From Eubacteriaceae bacterium (GTDB taxonomy: Bacteria > Bacillota > Clostridia > Lachnospirales > Lachnospiraceae), in contig CABIWJ010000008.1 in the NCBI GenBank assembly GCA_902362455.1, positions 62,001 to 126,000 of the forward strand: a DNA stretch of 64,000 nucleotides. The letters are read 5' to 3'. Below the pieces are notes generated by a model. That model did no database searches. It saw only the letters and a program-made list of their open reading frames with translations, and was not told the origin of the DNA. A program made the translations under genes and the position numbers. Below are positions 43,127-52,256 of this stretch, one piece after another. The first letter of the stretch is position 1. Each line of letters opens with the position of its first letter.

Positions 43127-44434
43127 CTATACATTCTTTCTACTAAGAAGAAATAACGTAACTATCATAGTTACTCCCTCTGACAATAACATTACCCACC
43201 ACACTGATGACGCACCAAAAATCAATGGAATAATTATTACAAATAATATCGTCACTCCAAATCCTCTTAACAGACTTATTATCATTGCATATACCGACTT
43301 TAATGCTGCCTGGAAATATACTGAAAAGTATACATTTACCATCGCAAAGAACAGCGAAAGAAAATATATTCTTATAGCAGGTATTCCCTCTTTAACAACT
43401 ATTTCCGATGGTTTTACAAACAGATGAATCAATCTATTAGTAAATCCGTAAATCACTCCATACATTATAATTGCAAATATTGTAATTGTCACAAACCCTA
43501 TTTTCGTAAATTTCCTTACTCTTTCTTTATTTCCTGCGCCAATGCTGTACGAAACTAATGGCTGCATTGCATTTCCTGCTGAATTCATAAAGGAATTGGT
43601 TACTATCAGAGTATTTGAAATGATACTGTAGATAACAAGTCCATAATTGCCAAAATATTTAACTATCTGCAAATTAAACACGAACACAACGATTCCCCAC
43701 GCCACTTCATTAAAGCATGGAGATGCACCATTAATAATTATCTTTTTAACCCTTCCAATGCTTATGCTTCGAATTCCATAATGCAGATTATTATTACGTG
43801 ACAGCAAATGACTTGCTGCAATAAGCATATTTAGTGCATTTCCGATTACTGTCGCAATTATAGCTCCACTCATTCCCATATTGCATTTGTATATAAATAT
43901 ATAATCAAGAACTACATTAGTACACGAACCCACAATCGTTCCTGCCATTGAACGTCTTGGTGCTTCATCATTTCTGACAAAGCAGTTAATGACTGTCTGT
44001 AAAATATATACCCAGCCAAATGCAAACATAATGCTTCCATATTCTCTCGTTATCCTAATATTCTCGTCTGTTGCACCGAGTATCCTATATAATTTATTCT
44101 GCATAATAAAAGGAATAAGACTAACTAATACTCCTGTAACTGCCGCAACTGTAACTGTTGTCGAAAATATTCTCTTCTGCTCACCTTCATCTTTCTTACC
44201 TTTGGCAACCGATAGCAGTACAGAACCACCTACACCAAACAGGTATCCTATTCCAAAATACGCAGAAAATATCGGCAATAACAGATTAAGTGCTACCAAC
44301 CCCTCCTCGCCTATTCCTTTTCCAATCATAAGTGTATCTGTTATGATATAAATCGCATTAAATACCATCGCACAGATTGTCGGTAACAGATATTTTATAT
44401 AGAGATTTATTTCCTTTTCGTTGTCTAAGTTCAT
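43127..44434 (-). CDS. MATE family efflux transporter
   Basis: The 435-residue protein has twelve predicted transmembrane helices in the MATE (multidrug and toxic compound extrusion) pattern: NLYIKYLLPTICAMVFNAIY with IITDTLMIGKGIGEEGLVAL, then a second half with MNSAGNAMQPLVSYSIGAGN. Export is driven by Na+ or H+ gradient; the substrate cannot be read from sequence. ATG at 44434, six bases after GGAGG, is chosen over the upstream ATG at 44455, which lacks an SD. It is a single gene with a clear terminator. Confidence 0.93.
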   Translation of the reverse strand: MNLDNEKEINLYIKYLLPTICAMVFNAIYIITDTLMIGKGIGEEGLVALNLLLPIFSAYFGIGYLFGVGGSVLLSVAKGKKDEGEQKRIFSTTVTVAAVTGVLVSLIPFIMQNKLYRILGATDENIRITREYGSIMFAFGWVYILQTVINCFVRNDEAPRRSMAGTIVGSCTNVVLDYIFIYKCNMGMSGAIIATVIGNALNMLIAASHLLSRNNNLHYGIRSISIGRVKKIIINGASPCFNEVAWGIVVFVFNLQIVKYFGNYGLVIYSIISNTLIVTNSFMNSAGNAMQPLVSYSIGAGNKERVRKFTKIGFVTITIFAIIMYGVIYGFTNRLIHLFVKPSEIVVKEGIPAIRIYFLSLFFAMVNVYFSVYFQAALKSVYAMIISLLRGFGVTILFVIIIPLIFGASSVWWVMLLSEGVTMIVTLFLLSRKNV

Positions 44435-44489
44435 TTCTTTCCTCCGACTATACATAATTCACATTTTTAATTACTAATTTTCTATAGAA

Positions 44490-44524
44490 AATAAGGTGTC
44501 AAAGCAGGCTTTCGATACCTTATT
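44490..44524 (-). terminator. Second hairpin downstream of rpsR
   Basis: Arms aataaggt (44490-44497) and accttatt (44517-44524), with an inner aaagc/cttt helix, followed by TTTTC on the minus strand. It lies in tandem with the 44538-44573 hairpin before the MATE gene. Confidence 0.6.
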
Positions 44525-44537
44525 CTTATAAAACAAT

Positions 44538-44573
44538 AAAGCCTTCTTAGAATTCTCATTCCAAAAAGGCTTT
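44538..44573 (-). terminator. Terminator of the rpsF-ssb-rpsR operon
   Basis: Arms aaagcctt (44538-44545) and aaggcttt (44566-44573) with a T-rich tail on the minus strand, 44 bases past the rpsR stop. Confidence 0.7.
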
Positions 44574-44616
44574 AAATACATAATTTACCTGATGTCTTAA
44601 TTCAGATTAATGCAAA

Positions 44617-44886
44617 TTAATCTAATGTATAAGGCATTAAAGCTACGTGTCTTGCACGTTTGATAGCTACTGTAAGAGCTCTCTGGTGCTTAGCGCAGTT
44701 TCCAGTAATTCTTCTAGGAAGAATCTTTCCTCTTTCAGATACGTATCTTTTTAATTTGTTAACATCTTTAAAATCAATTACGTTATTCTTTTCGCCACAG
44801 AATACGCAGACTTTCTTTCTTCTACGTCCGCCTCTTCTCTTCATTGGAGAATCGCTTCTGTCGCCTTTTTCTTTATTATATGGCAT
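44617..44886 (-). CDS. rpsR: 30S ribosomal protein S18
   Basis: An 89-residue protein with the S18 pattern ([20 protein letters not shown], then [19 protein letters not shown] split by a short segment, ending [14 protein letters not shown]). It binds S6 on the 30S platform. The Cys residues near the N-terminus are of the zinc-binding (C+) type. AGGAGG-like GGAGG lies before the ATG. It is the third gene of rpsF-ssb-rpsR. Confidence 0.98.
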   Translation of the reverse strand: MPYNKEKGDRSDSPMKRRGGRRRKKVCVFCGEKNNVIDFKDVNKLKRYVSERGKILPRRITGNCAKHQRALTVAIKRARHVALMPYTLD

Positions 44887-44922
44887 CGAAAATAGCCTCC
44901 TTTTTATTTAATTTAATTAAAC

Positions 44923-45360
44923 TTAGTTAAATGGTAATCCTTCGTCTTCCACACCATCAGGAATGTTCATAAAACCATCTCCTGCTGCACTGGAAGGTTC
45001 CGGTCTAGCTGCCTGATAGCCCCCTTCATTATTAGCTGCGGCTGCCTTACTCTCTGCAAATTCAACATTCTCTGCAACAACATCTGTTGTATACACTTTA
45101 TTTCCGTCACGATTTGTGTAGCTTCCTGTCTGGATTCTTCCTTCAACAACAAGCTTTGTACCCTGATGACAATATCTTTCGATAAATTCACCAGTCTTAC
45201 CAAATGCAACACATGAGATAAAGTCAGCTGTCTGCTGATCACCATCCCTCTTAAATCTTCTATCTACTGCTAGTGTAAATCTAGCTACTGCTGACGACTG
45301 ATCCGAATATCTTACATCAGGATCTCTTGTAAGTCGTCCCATAAGAATAACTTTATTCAT
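44923..45360 (-). CDS. ssb: Single-stranded DNA-binding protein
   Basis: A 145-residue OB-fold protein (MNKVILMGRLTRDPDVRYS, FISCVAFGKTGEFIERY, LVVEGRIQTGSYTNRDGNKV) with an Ala/Gly/Pro/Glu-rich tail ending in the acidic tip DEGLPFN, which binds replication and repair partners; the usual DDDIPF is varied. It protects ssDNA in replication. It lies between rpsF and rpsR in the standard arrangement. AGAGG with spacing precedes the ATG. Confidence 0.98.
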   Translation of the reverse strand: MNKVILMGRLTRDPDVRYSDQSSAVARFTLAVDRRFKRDGDQQTADFISCVAFGKTGEFIERYCHQGTKLVVEGRIQTGSYTNRDGNKVYTTDVVAENVEFAESKAAAANNEGGYQAARPEPSSAAGDGFMNIPDGVEDEGLPFN

Positions 45361-45407
45361 ACCTGCCTCTTTCTAGATATAACAATATCTGTTGTATTTT
45401 TTAAAAA

Positions 45408-45695
45408 TTATGCTTCATCTTTAACACATAAAAATCTGATAACATTTTCCATAATACGAACTGAGTTCTCAACTTCGTTTGGACAATTAGAATCAGACTC
45501 AAATTTGATGAAATAGTAGAACGCTTCTCTCATTTTCTGAATTTCGTAAGCTAATCTCTTCTTACCCCATTCATCAACGTTAGTAACTGTACCACCGAAA
45601 CGAGTGATGTACTCTTTTACTCTTTCGATTGTTGCAGCTCTTTCATCATCTTCGAGTTTTGCGCTAACAACTACTGCTAATTCATATTTGTTCAT
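45408..45695 (-). CDS. rpsF: 30S ribosomal protein S6
   Basis: A 95-residue protein (MNKYELAVVVSAKLEDDERA, then VDEWGKKRLAYEIQKMREAFYY in part) with the S6 fold, which forms a platform complex with S18. AAAAGGAGG precedes the ATG. It is the first gene of rpsF-ssb-rpsR. An 8-bp leader hairpin at 45723-45743 lies near the SD and could be a regulatory site. Confidence 0.97.
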   Translation of the reverse strand: MNKYELAVVVSAKLEDDERAATIERVKEYITRFGGTVTNVDEWGKKRLAYEIQKMREAFYYFIKFESDSNCPNEVENSVRIMENVIRFLCVKDEA

Positions 45696-45722
45696 GCGTA
45701 TTTTACCTCCTTTTGGTCTCTG

Positions 45723-45743
45723 GTCCCCTGATTAGCAGGGAAC
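45723..45743 (-). promoter_or_regulatory. Leader hairpin of the rpsF operon
   Basis: On the minus strand gttcccTG, five bases, CAggggac folds as an 8-bp stem with one wobble just upstream of the rpsF SD. S6:S18 leader motifs sit at this place in Firmicutes, but the CCG-bulge motif known from them is not clear, so this is only a candidate. Confidence 0.35.
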
Positions 45744-45776
45744 AAGGATATTTTAAATAATATATCACGAATAGAC

Positions 45777-45805
45777 AGTTTACCATACATTTCTAAATTA
45801 TTCAA
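45777..45805 (-). promoter_or_regulatory. Putative promoter of rpsF-ssb-rpsR
   Basis: On the minus strand TTGAAT (45800-45805) and TAAACT (45777-45782) are 17 bases apart. Confidence 0.5.
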
Positions 45806-45839
45806 GGGGTTTTGACAATTTAATTTATATTATCAAAAA

Positions 45840-45867
45840 GGCGAGGTCAGAATCTATCTGCCTCGCC
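45840..45867 (-). terminator. Terminator of the 90-residue protein gene
   Basis: A GC-rich 7-bp stem (ggcgagg 45840-45846, cctcgcc 45861-45867) with inner caga/tctg pairing, followed on the minus strand by TTTTT. It starts 22 bases after the stop codon. Confidence 0.85.
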
Positions 45868-45888
45868 TAATATCACTCTACCCATCTG

Positions 45889-46161
45889 TCATATATAGTT
45901 TCCATCTTTATCTTTCTTCGGCTTAACAAACGCTTTATTGCTGTTTGCATTTTTGATTACCCCGGTAAATTTTAACGCACTTGTATCATCGCTTAAGCCA
46001 TTAATTATATTATTTATAGCTTCTTCATTTCTGTCATACCGTCTTTCATCCATATAAAGTTGCATTAGTTTATCATCTTTAGTCCAGATGTATACAATAT
46101 AATAGCCTGTTACAGAACCGGAAAATCCGTTATTCTCTACTTCTTTGGTTCCATCATTCAT
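45889..46161 (-). CDS. Hypothetical 90-residue protein
   Basis: The protein is soluble, with no signal or membrane segment. It has an N-terminal polar segment, a beta-rich middle (YYIVYIWTKDDKLMQLYM), a charged helix (DERRYDRNEEAINNIINGLS) and a Lys/Asp-rich C-terminus. I do not recognise it. AGAGGAG lies directly before the ATG, and a clear terminator follows, so it is a real single-gene unit. It lies between the rpsF operon and the ABC permease operon, and shares no obvious link with either. Confidence 0.6.
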   Translation of the reverse strand: MNDGTKEVENNGFSGSVTGYYIVYIWTKDDKLMQLYMDERRYDRNEEAINNIINGLSDDTSALKFTGVIKNANSNKAFVKPKKDKDGNYI

Positions 46162-46233
46162 TTCTCCTCTTTAGATAAAACATACTCTTTTTATTATGTA
46201 TAATATAACATATTTTAATTCTATAAAGTTAAA

Positions 46234-46266
46234 AAGAGACGTCTACTACGAAAGCATTCGTCTCTT
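46234..46266 (-). terminator. Terminator of the gntR-ABC operon
   Basis: Arms aagagacg (46234-46241) and cgtctctt (46259-46266), followed on the minus strand by TTTTT. It lies 140 bases past the permease stop, the last gene of the operon. Confidence 0.68.
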
Positions 46267-46406
46267 ATATATATTCAATTTATTTATATATAATTTCTAT
46301 ATTAAATTAAATATACTAAATATTTTCTACGCCTAAATACAACTATCTTATAAACTCAACGTTTTCTCACAAAAGTGTGTAATCATTTTATACGTTTACG
46401 GATGCA

Positions 46407-47225
46407 TTACTCAAGATTTAACTTCTTAGAAAGCATATAATTTGAAATCACAAAGTAAACGACTGCCATAAATATTTGTAGTAGTAACATTATAAGGAAA
46501 TATACAATCATTGGGTTTGCAATAGTATTAACCATCTGTTTAACACTTGTAATTTCATTTTCAATATTATCCATCTTCGTGGTTAAATCAGGTACAACCA
46601 TCATAATTAATGATGTAATAAAGCCCATAACATAATTTAATAAGAAGTAAAATACTATTGAGCCTAATATTTTATGTTTAACAAATATCTGACCTAATGA
46701 TAATGATGCCATAAAATTCAAAACATTTACAAATATCTGTGCAATTATAAGTAATACTAACAGCACTAATGCAATTGACATTTTAGGATATGACATCATA
46801 TCTTTAAATTCCTTGATAAATTTGTTCATACCTCTGGTAAATTTAGGTTTGCCAACAAAGAATAAAAATAATGATAGTAACATTGCCAATATACTCGACA
46901 TAATCCATACTGAATATGTGATTACCCTTGCTACAAGATGCTGCCACATTTTTACCGGAAGTGTATGTGATAAATACCCCTGATCGCGCAACATATTCTG
47001 GTAAAATCTTTTAATTACCAATACAAGACTTAATAATGACATAAATGCCATAGCCACCACATATACCACTGTCAATATAACTGTCATTATCTTGAATACA
47101 GTATTCTCAAACGGAATATATATGCAGAATCTTGTCAGTAATGTAAGTACTACCAGCGAGCAAAAAAGCATTACGAACATTTTATAAGTAGCTTTAAATT
47201 CATTTTTAATTAATTTACCTAACAT
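46407..47225 (-). CDS. ABC transporter permease (ABC-2-like)
   Basis: A 272-residue integral membrane protein with about six hydrophobic helices, partner of the ATPase encoded just upstream; its start overlaps the ATPase end by seven bases. No family more specific than ABC-2-type is recognised. A helical loop near residues 110-150 carries a charged segment. Its position after GntR and the ATPase fits a YtrABC-like operon that responds to cell-wall stress in Bacillus, but the substrate is unknown. Confidence 0.75.
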   Translation of the reverse strand: MLGKLIKNEFKATYKMFVMLFCSLVVLTLLTRFCIYIPFENTVFKIMTVILTVVYVVAMAFMSLLSLVLVIKRFYQNMLRDQGYLSHTLPVKMWQHLVARVITYSVWIMSSILAMLLSLFLFFVGKPKFTRGMNKFIKEFKDMMSYPKMSIALVLLVLLIIAQIFVNVLNFMASLSLGQIFVKHKILGSIVFYFLLNYVMGFITSLIMMVVPDLTTKMDNIENEITSVKQMVNTIANPMIVYFLIMLLLQIFMAVVYFVISNYMLSKKLNLE

Positions 47226-47920
47226 CTGAACACCTCCCTGAATAATGCATCAACTGATTTACCTTCAATAGAACGTATCTCATCAACTGTCTTATGTAAT
47301 TTCAAATCACCATTCTGTATAAATATTACTTCATCTAACACCTGTTCAATATCAGTAATTAAATGTGTAGATATTATAACGGACGCCTCAGGATTATAAT
47401 TAGAAATAATTGTTCTAAGGATATAATCTCTTGCTGCCGGATCAACACCACCAATTGGTTCATCTAACATATAGAGTTTAGCCTGACGGCTCATTACGAG
47501 AATTAACTGAACTTTTTCTTTAGTTCCCTTAGACATTGTCTTCATCTTATCCTTAGGATTAACTTTCAGGCTGCTAAGCATATCAAATGCCTTGTCAGCA
47601 TCGAAGTCCTCATAGAAGTCCGAAAAGAAATTAATCATCTGAACCGGAGACATATTATCATCTAAATATGTTCTCTCAGGAAGATATGAAACTATCTTTT
47701 TAGTCTCAACACCTACTTCGTGACCACCAATAAGAATCTCTCCTTTTGTTGGTTGTAAAATTCCATTGCATAATTTAATAAATGTAGATTTACCACTTCC
47801 ATTTGGTCCAAGCAGTCCAATTATCTTTCCTTTTTCCAAAGTAAGATTTAACCCATTAAGTGCTGTCTTAGGACCATATGATTTAGTCAAATCTCTTGCT
47901 TCGAGTATTATATCGCTCAT
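47219..47920 (-). CDS. ABC transporter ATP-binding protein
   Basis: A 233-residue ATPase with Walker A GPNGSGKSTFIKLC and Walker B (KLYMLDEPIGGVDPAARDY); the H-loop is in STHLITDIEQ. The signature motif reads MSKGTKEK, where the usual LSGGQ has lost its Leu-Ser-Gly-Gly pattern but kept SKG, as in the YtrB/CcmA-like group. It pairs with the permease 46407-47225. GGAGAAAT precedes the ATG. It is the middle gene of the gntR operon. Confidence 0.88.
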   Translation of the reverse strand: MSDIILEARDLTKSYGPKTALNGLNLTLEKGKIIGLLGPNGSGKSTFIKLCNGILQPTKGEILIGGHEVGVETKKIVSYLPERTYLDDNMSPVQMINFFSDFYEDFDADKAFDMLSSLKVNPKDKMKTMSKGTKEKVQLILVMSRQAKLYMLDEPIGGVDPAARDYILRTIISNYNPEASVIISTHLITDIEQVLDEVIFIQNGDLKLHKTVDEIRSIEGKSVDALFREVFRC

Positions 47921-47941
47921 ATTTCTCCTTACCTTTCACTT

Positions 47942-48295
47942 TCAATATTTTTCTAATAATTCAATAATTTCTTTCTTTGAATATCCCAATTCTTTCATAT
48001 TGCTGCAGAATTTCTTTATCAGGTCTTCTGCCATCTTTTCCTTTATCTCTGCAATTTTACTTTCATCATCTGTAATCATTCTTCCAGATGTCCTCTGAGA
48101 ATATACCAGACCAATTCTCTCTAATTCAGTTAATGCTCTTTGCACAGTATTCGGATTAACAGCCGCTTCTGATGCCAGGTCCCTGACTGTCGGAAGCCTA
48201 TCACCGGGCTTATATTTTCCAGAGATAATCATTCTCTGAATCTGCTCTAATAACTGCGTATAAATCGGTCTGTCATCTTTAAATTCCCATGCCAC
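47942..48295 (-). CDS. GntR-family (YtrA-type) transcriptional regulator
   Basis: A 117-residue protein with a GntR winged helix (IYTQLLEQIQRMIISGKYKP, DRLPTVRDLASEAAVNPNTV and QRALTELERIGLVYSQR) and a very short helical C-terminal part, so it is of the YtrA type without a ligand-binding domain. It probably represses its own operon through the palindromes at 48395-48438, which overlap the promoter -10. The start is GTG at 48295, after GGAG. Confidence 0.93.
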   Translation of the reverse strand: MAWEFKDDRPIYTQLLEQIQRMIISGKYKPGDRLPTVRDLASEAAVNPNTVQRALTELERIGLVYSQRTSGRMITDDESKIAEIKEKMAEDLIKKFCSNMKELGYSKKEIIELLEKY

Positions 48296-48394
48296 TTTTA
48301 TCTCTCCTTTCCAGATAGTATATGTGTATCTCCCGGTTAATTTAAAAGGTCACCGTCAAATGCAATGATTTTACTTGTCATTCAAATAACGCCT

Positions 48395-48411
48395 TGTATT
48401 GTGTTAATACA
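48395..48411. promoter_or_regulatory. Second GntR operator candidate
   Basis: TGTATT-N5-AATACA (48395-48411) shares the TGTATT/AATACA half-sites with the main palindrome and lies just downstream of it in the direction of the operon, near the predicted transcription start. Confidence 0.6.
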
Positions 48412-48412
48412 T

Positions 48413-48438
48413 TATTGTATTAAGCAATTAATACAATA
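48413..48438. promoter_or_regulatory. GntR operator: perfect 11-4-11 palindrome
   Basis: tattgtattaa-gcaa-ttaatacaata is a perfect inverted repeat. Its right arm contains the -10 box (48433-48438) of the operon promoter, so binding would block RNA polymerase. The architecture fits a YtrA-type autorepressor. Confidence 0.82.
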
Positions 48439-48461
48439 GCACCATAGTAATGCTTTGTCAA
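48433..48461 (-). promoter_or_regulatory. Promoter of the gntR-ABC operon
   Basis: On the minus strand TTGACA (48456-48461) and TATTGT (48433-48438) are 17 bases apart; the -35 is perfect. Confidence 0.75.
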
Positions 48462-48513
48462 TATACTTTTTTATATTTTCCCCTTAATTTTTATTATTGC
48501 TCTCTAGTCTGGT

Positions 48514-49176
48514 TTAGTTTATAAAACTTCCATCTTTCATCTCTACTATTCGGTCACATTTTTGAGCCACGTCTTTATCATGGGTAATAATTATTATTGT
48601 CTTACCTAACTTATTTAAGTCTTTAAACACCTGCATAATCTCTAAGGATGTATTGCTATCTAAAGCACCAGTTGGTTCATCTGCCAATATAAACACCGGA
48701 TCATTTACTATAGCCCTTGCTATTGCAACACGTTGTTTTTGCCCACCTGATAATTTATTTACCGGTTTATTTGTCAAATCTCCTATTCCAACTGATTCTA
48801 TTGCTTTTATAGCAGTTTTCTTCTTATCTTTTTTCGATTTGTCAAACAACAATGGCACCATAACATTTTCTATAACTGTATACTCCTCAATCAGAGCAAA
48901 GTCCTGCATTACTATTCCTATCTTTTTATTACGAATTTCTGCCTTTTTGCCATTACTTATATCTTTAACATTTATATCATCTATAAGATAGTCGCCACTT
49001 TCAAAATCATCAATGCAGCCTAATATATGCATAAGTGTAGATTTTCCTGCACCTGATTTACCAATAATAGCCAACATTTCTCCGTCATTAATGCTAAGAT
49101 TTATTCCCTTTAATGCGCAAAACGCATTTGCTTTCTTATAATTATACGTCTTATTTATATTTACTAACCTAATCAT
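48514..49176 (-). CDS. ABC ATPase of the MacB/LolD type
   Basis: A 220-residue ATPase with Walker [17 protein letters not shown], signature [20 protein letters not shown] and Walker [17 protein letters not shown], the set typical of MacB/LolD/BceA families that work with FtsX-type permeases. ATG at 49176 is preferred: GAGG lies five bases before it, while the TTG at 49197 lacks an SD. It is the last gene in the minus-strand operon of secreted protein, lipoprotein and two permeases. The transport substrate is unknown; immunity or export of the secreted protein is possible. Confidence 0.9.
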   Translation of the reverse strand: MIRLVNINKTYNYKKANAFCALKGINLSINDGEMLAIIGKSGAGKSTLMHILGCIDDFESGDYLIDDINVKDISNGKKAEIRNKKIGIVMQDFALIEEYTVIENVMVPLLFDKSKKDKKKTAIKAIESVGIGDLTNKPVNKLSGGQKQRVAIARAIVNDPVFILADEPTGALDSNTSLEIMQVFKDLNKLGKTIIIITHDKDVAQKCDRIVEMKDGSFIN

Positions 49177-49206
49177 ATTAACCTCATTTCTGAACAACTT
49201 GCCATA

Positions 49207-50439
49207 TTATCTTTCCTGTTTGATTAGTTCTGCCGGTTTGTTTCTATGCAAAATCGACAACGGCATAATTATCGCTAAAAGGACAAAACACACCCATATA
49301 CCTGCAATAATCATTCCTTCCTCAATTCCTATGCTTATCCTGTTGACAATACGAGGGAACTTCACTTTCATTATCAAATATTCTGCTGTAGATAACACAA
49401 CTGACATTCCTATGCTGCATATAATAGAAAATCCTGTTATTTTAACGATACCGTTCCATTTCATGCCTGTAATATAATATATTGTATAATTTCTTAGTCC
49501 TTCTAATGTAGAAACTGCCGATATTGATATTATGCAAATAATAGAAATCATTATCACAACAATTGCAAAAGGCATAAATTCCATCTTTACTTTTCGAATC
49601 TGCACCATACTATTGTTATTGATTATTTTCATTTCAACAGTGCTACTTGGTAACTGTTCATAGTTCGTCACCTTGATACGATATTTCCTTATTTCTTTCG
49701 CTATCTCATCAACTCTTTCATCAGATATGCTATCGTCACATCTTATCAGAACACCACCATACGTAACAGATTTTACTGCATTATTAAACTTCGAAAATTC
49801 TTTCTCAGTAGTGACAAAAATCATATCTTCATTCTGTTTAACATCAAAAGACGAATAAAAGCTGTTATAATACATTTGATCTGTTGGAGAATATTTGATA
49901 TTACCGGCTATCCTTTCGCCATCTCTAAACACGCCAACCACGTTAATATTAACATTTTTTATTGAACCATTCTCATCATAATAGTACGACTCTATCATAT
50001 CTCCTGAATCTATTCCATACTCATTTTCCGATACAAGCACATTAATAATGCTTTTATCATTTGGATTACTCTCGTACCATTTTCCGGATTTAAGAGCCGG
50101 CATCAATTTTTCATCATTCTTATCAAAAAGATATAACTTTTTGATATTATTTTCGCCTTCATCATAATATAAGCCGGACTCTTCAAAAATCTTATAGGAT
50201 TTAATTCCCTTAATACTATCTAATTCTTTTACAAAATCATCTTTTAAAATTCCATCAGTATCTAAAAGACACAGGCCTTTATTACCAATGTAATCTTTAA
50301 TTACATTGTAATACTTGTATGATGTTTTCATATTGCCAACAGTAAGCAGAACCATAATATTGGCTGCTGACAACAGTAGCCATATAAGTATGTTTCGTCT
50401 AATATTCTTAATGTATTCTGACATACATAAATCTATCAT
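49207..50439 (-). CDS. FtsX-like ABC permease 1
   Basis: A 410-residue permease of the MacB/FtsX type: an N-terminal helix (about 15-35), a large extracytoplasmic segment (about 40-285), then three helices near the C-terminus. The start codon overlaps the stop of the upstream permease gene by four bases (ATGA). It probably pairs with the 379-residue permease as a heterodimer. No conserved catalytic residue is expected in the family. The extracytoplasmic domain would contact the lipoprotein or secreted partner. Confidence 0.78.
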   Translation of the reverse strand: MIDLCMSEYIKNIRRNILIWLLLSAANIMVLLTVGNMKTSYKYYNVIKDYIGNKGLCLLDTDGILKDDFVKELDSIKGIKSYKIFEESGLYYDEGENNIKKLYLFDKNDEKLMPALKSGKWYESNPNDKSIINVLVSENEYGIDSGDMIESYYYDENGSIKNVNINVVGVFRDGERIAGNIKYSPTDQMYYNSFYSSFDVKQNEDMIFVTTEKEFSKFNNAVKSVTYGGVLIRCDDSISDERVDEIAKEIRKYRIKVTNYEQLPSSTVEMKIINNNSMVQIRKVKMEFMPFAIVVIMISIICIISISAVSTLEGLRNYTIYYITGMKWNGIVKITGFSIICSIGMSVVLSTAEYLIMKVKFPRIVNRISIGIEEGMIIAGIWVCFVLLAIIMPLSILHRNKPAELIKQER

Positions 50440-51575
50440 TTTCTCCCACCACCTCTTATAAATGTAATTGTTTGTTTATTTAACACCTTTAAAATGTTGT
50501 ATAATGCACAAATTATAACTGCCATCAAATAAATAGTCAAAAAATCTTCGTATAAATATTTGTCAAAAATATCCGTAAAATATATAAAAACATCTTTACC
50601 ATATGGAATTATAACATTATTAAATAGCAGTAATGACACCCCATATGAAACAAGACACATAGAAATTATCTCCAGCAAATTAATTATGACAATCTGAATC
50701 TTCTTAGCTCCACACAAAGACAAAATAGCATTATATTTAGTTCTTGTTCTCAATATATATCCATATACAATGCCAATGTTAATTACCGACATTCCAAGTA
50801 TTATAGCTGCAATTATAAAATATGTTTTATACATGTACTTAACATCATTAGAAAACTTCTCCGGCATATAAACATAAACCTGATTGTCAAAAAGGCTTAA
50901 CATCTCTGTTGCAAATTCATTATATTCAGATACCGTCGGCAATGTCGCTAATTGTATGCCAATTGCATCTATCTGCATTTCATCATCTGCCGAAAAGAAT
51001 GGGACTTCAACAACTTTATCACTCGCATTCCCTATATATCCTTCTTCATAAAAATGTCCAACAACTTCATACTCTGTTCCGTTTATGTAACACTTTTTGA
51101 CATTATCATACCCTCCATTAGTTACTAAAACCTTCTTACCACTATAAAATTCATCATCCGTATATAAACGTCCAATTCTGTTAGGTTGTGAATCTAATAT
51201 CGTTTTCTTCCACTCGTCATCTACTATAATATTACCATTTCTATATGTAAAATGCATCCATATTGTAGTGTTCTCTTCCTTATCATATCCATCAATAACA
51301 ACACTTCTAACTTTATTTCCATAGCTTTTTAAAAGCTTATATAATGATGGCTTTATCTTTTCCAGTGGCAAATACACATCATGATATGAGTTTGCATCCA
51401 AAAATCTTTCAGAATATCCTGCACTTTCTGATTCTCTTTTTGTATTCATTATCATTCCATATGCCATGAACGAAACCACTACCGACACAATCTGCGAAAA
51501 AAGAAGTATCATAATCATCATTTTGTTATTTTTAAAAAACCTTCTTATATTTAGTATAAATAACTTACAAAACAC
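50436..51575 (-). CDS. FtsX-like ABC permease 2
   Basis: A 379-residue protein with a similar layout: an N-terminal helix (residues about 17-39), an extracytoplasmic domain and three C-terminal helices. The GTG start at 51575 has a GGTGGGTGA stretch as possible SD. It lies 15 bases after the lipoprotein gene and overlaps the next permease by four bases, so the operon is tight. The pair with the ATPase forms a type VII ABC (mechanotransmission or macrolide-exporter type) module. Confidence 0.75.
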   Translation of the reverse strand: MFCKLFILNIRRFFKNNKMMIMILLFSQIVSVVVSFMAYGMIMNTKRESESAGYSERFLDANSYHDVYLPLEKIKPSLYKLLKSYGNKVRSVVIDGYDKEENTTIWMHFTYRNGNIIVDDEWKKTILDSQPNRIGRLYTDDEFYSGKKVLVTNGGYDNVKKCYINGTEYEVVGHFYEEGYIGNASDKVVEVPFFSADDEMQIDAIGIQLATLPTVSEYNEFATEMLSLFDNQVYVYMPEKFSNDVKYMYKTYFIIAAIILGMSVINIGIVYGYILRTRTKYNAILSLCGAKKIQIVIINLLEIISMCLVSYGVSLLLFNNVIIPYGKDVFIYFTDIFDKYLYEDFLTIYLMAVIICALYNILKVLNKQTITFIRGGGRK

Positions 51576-51590
51576 TTCCCATCACCCACC

Positions 51591-52217
51591 TTAATCATAG
51601 TAATACACTTCTATTTTTGATACAGTTTTACCATTATATGAAGTAAATACCATACTACTATTCCCATTATCATAATAATAATAACTTGTCTGTTCTTCAC
51701 CCTCAAGTGCCTCACTCGGTTCATTTAATATTTCTTTTACTTCCGACATCAAAGTTCCCAATTCTATTCCTGAAATACTGATATGACACATTTCTGTATT
51801 TACATGTGTCATATCTTTATCATATGCAGTCACTCCAACAACTCTACCTTTACTAACATCATATGTATCATCTTCAGGTTCAATCTTAATTGTAATATTA
51901 GTAAATTCATCTTCTTTACGTAGGTCGCACCATAACGCTCCTATATCTTCTATTTCATCTTTTAATTCCTCCACATTCAATCCAATATTAATACTTAAAG
52001 TATCCGGAACATCTTTCACATCAAACGGAAATCCTATATTTTTACCATCTATGGTAAGCGTGGACCATATATCTTTAAAATCATACCTATTGAAAATTCT
52101 CTCTTCTTTTTTTGCCACAATTGGTTTTTTTTCTTTTCTTAATCCACATCCACTACACAGTATCATTGTTATTATCACACTGGTTATCAATAATTTCTTG
52201 CATACTCGTCTCTTCAT
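51591..52217 (-). CDS. Putative lipoprotein of the ABC operon
   Basis: A 208-residue protein with a basic N-terminus, hydrophobic stretch and lipobox-like LCSGC-GLRK segment, so it is probably a lipoprotein, although the residue at -3 is Cys. The mature part is acidic and Tyr/Asp-rich and carries a C-terminal repeat-like region with EQTSYYYYDNGNSSM. I do not recognise a family. GGAGG lies before the ATG. It follows the secreted protein gene after a terminator, and precedes the two permeases. Confidence 0.6.
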   Translation of the reverse strand: MKRRVCKKLLITSVIITMILCSGCGLRKEKKPIVAKKEERIFNRYDFKDIWSTLTIDGKNIGFPFDVKDVPDTLSINIGLNVEELKDEIEDIGALWCDLRKEDEFTNITIKIEPEDDTYDVSKGRVVGVTAYDKDMTHVNTEMCHISISGIELGTLMSEVKEILNEPSEALEGEEQTSYYYYDNGNSSMVFTSYNGKTVSKIEVYYYD

Positions 52218-52256
52218 TATATACCTCCATTTAAAATAATTATTTTAGGTTATACA

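Noticed and set aside
45696..45776. Canonical S6:S18 autoregulatory leader motif
   Set aside because: A hairpin is present but the CCG-bulge core that defines the motif could not be recognised, so it is listed only as a generic leader hairpin.
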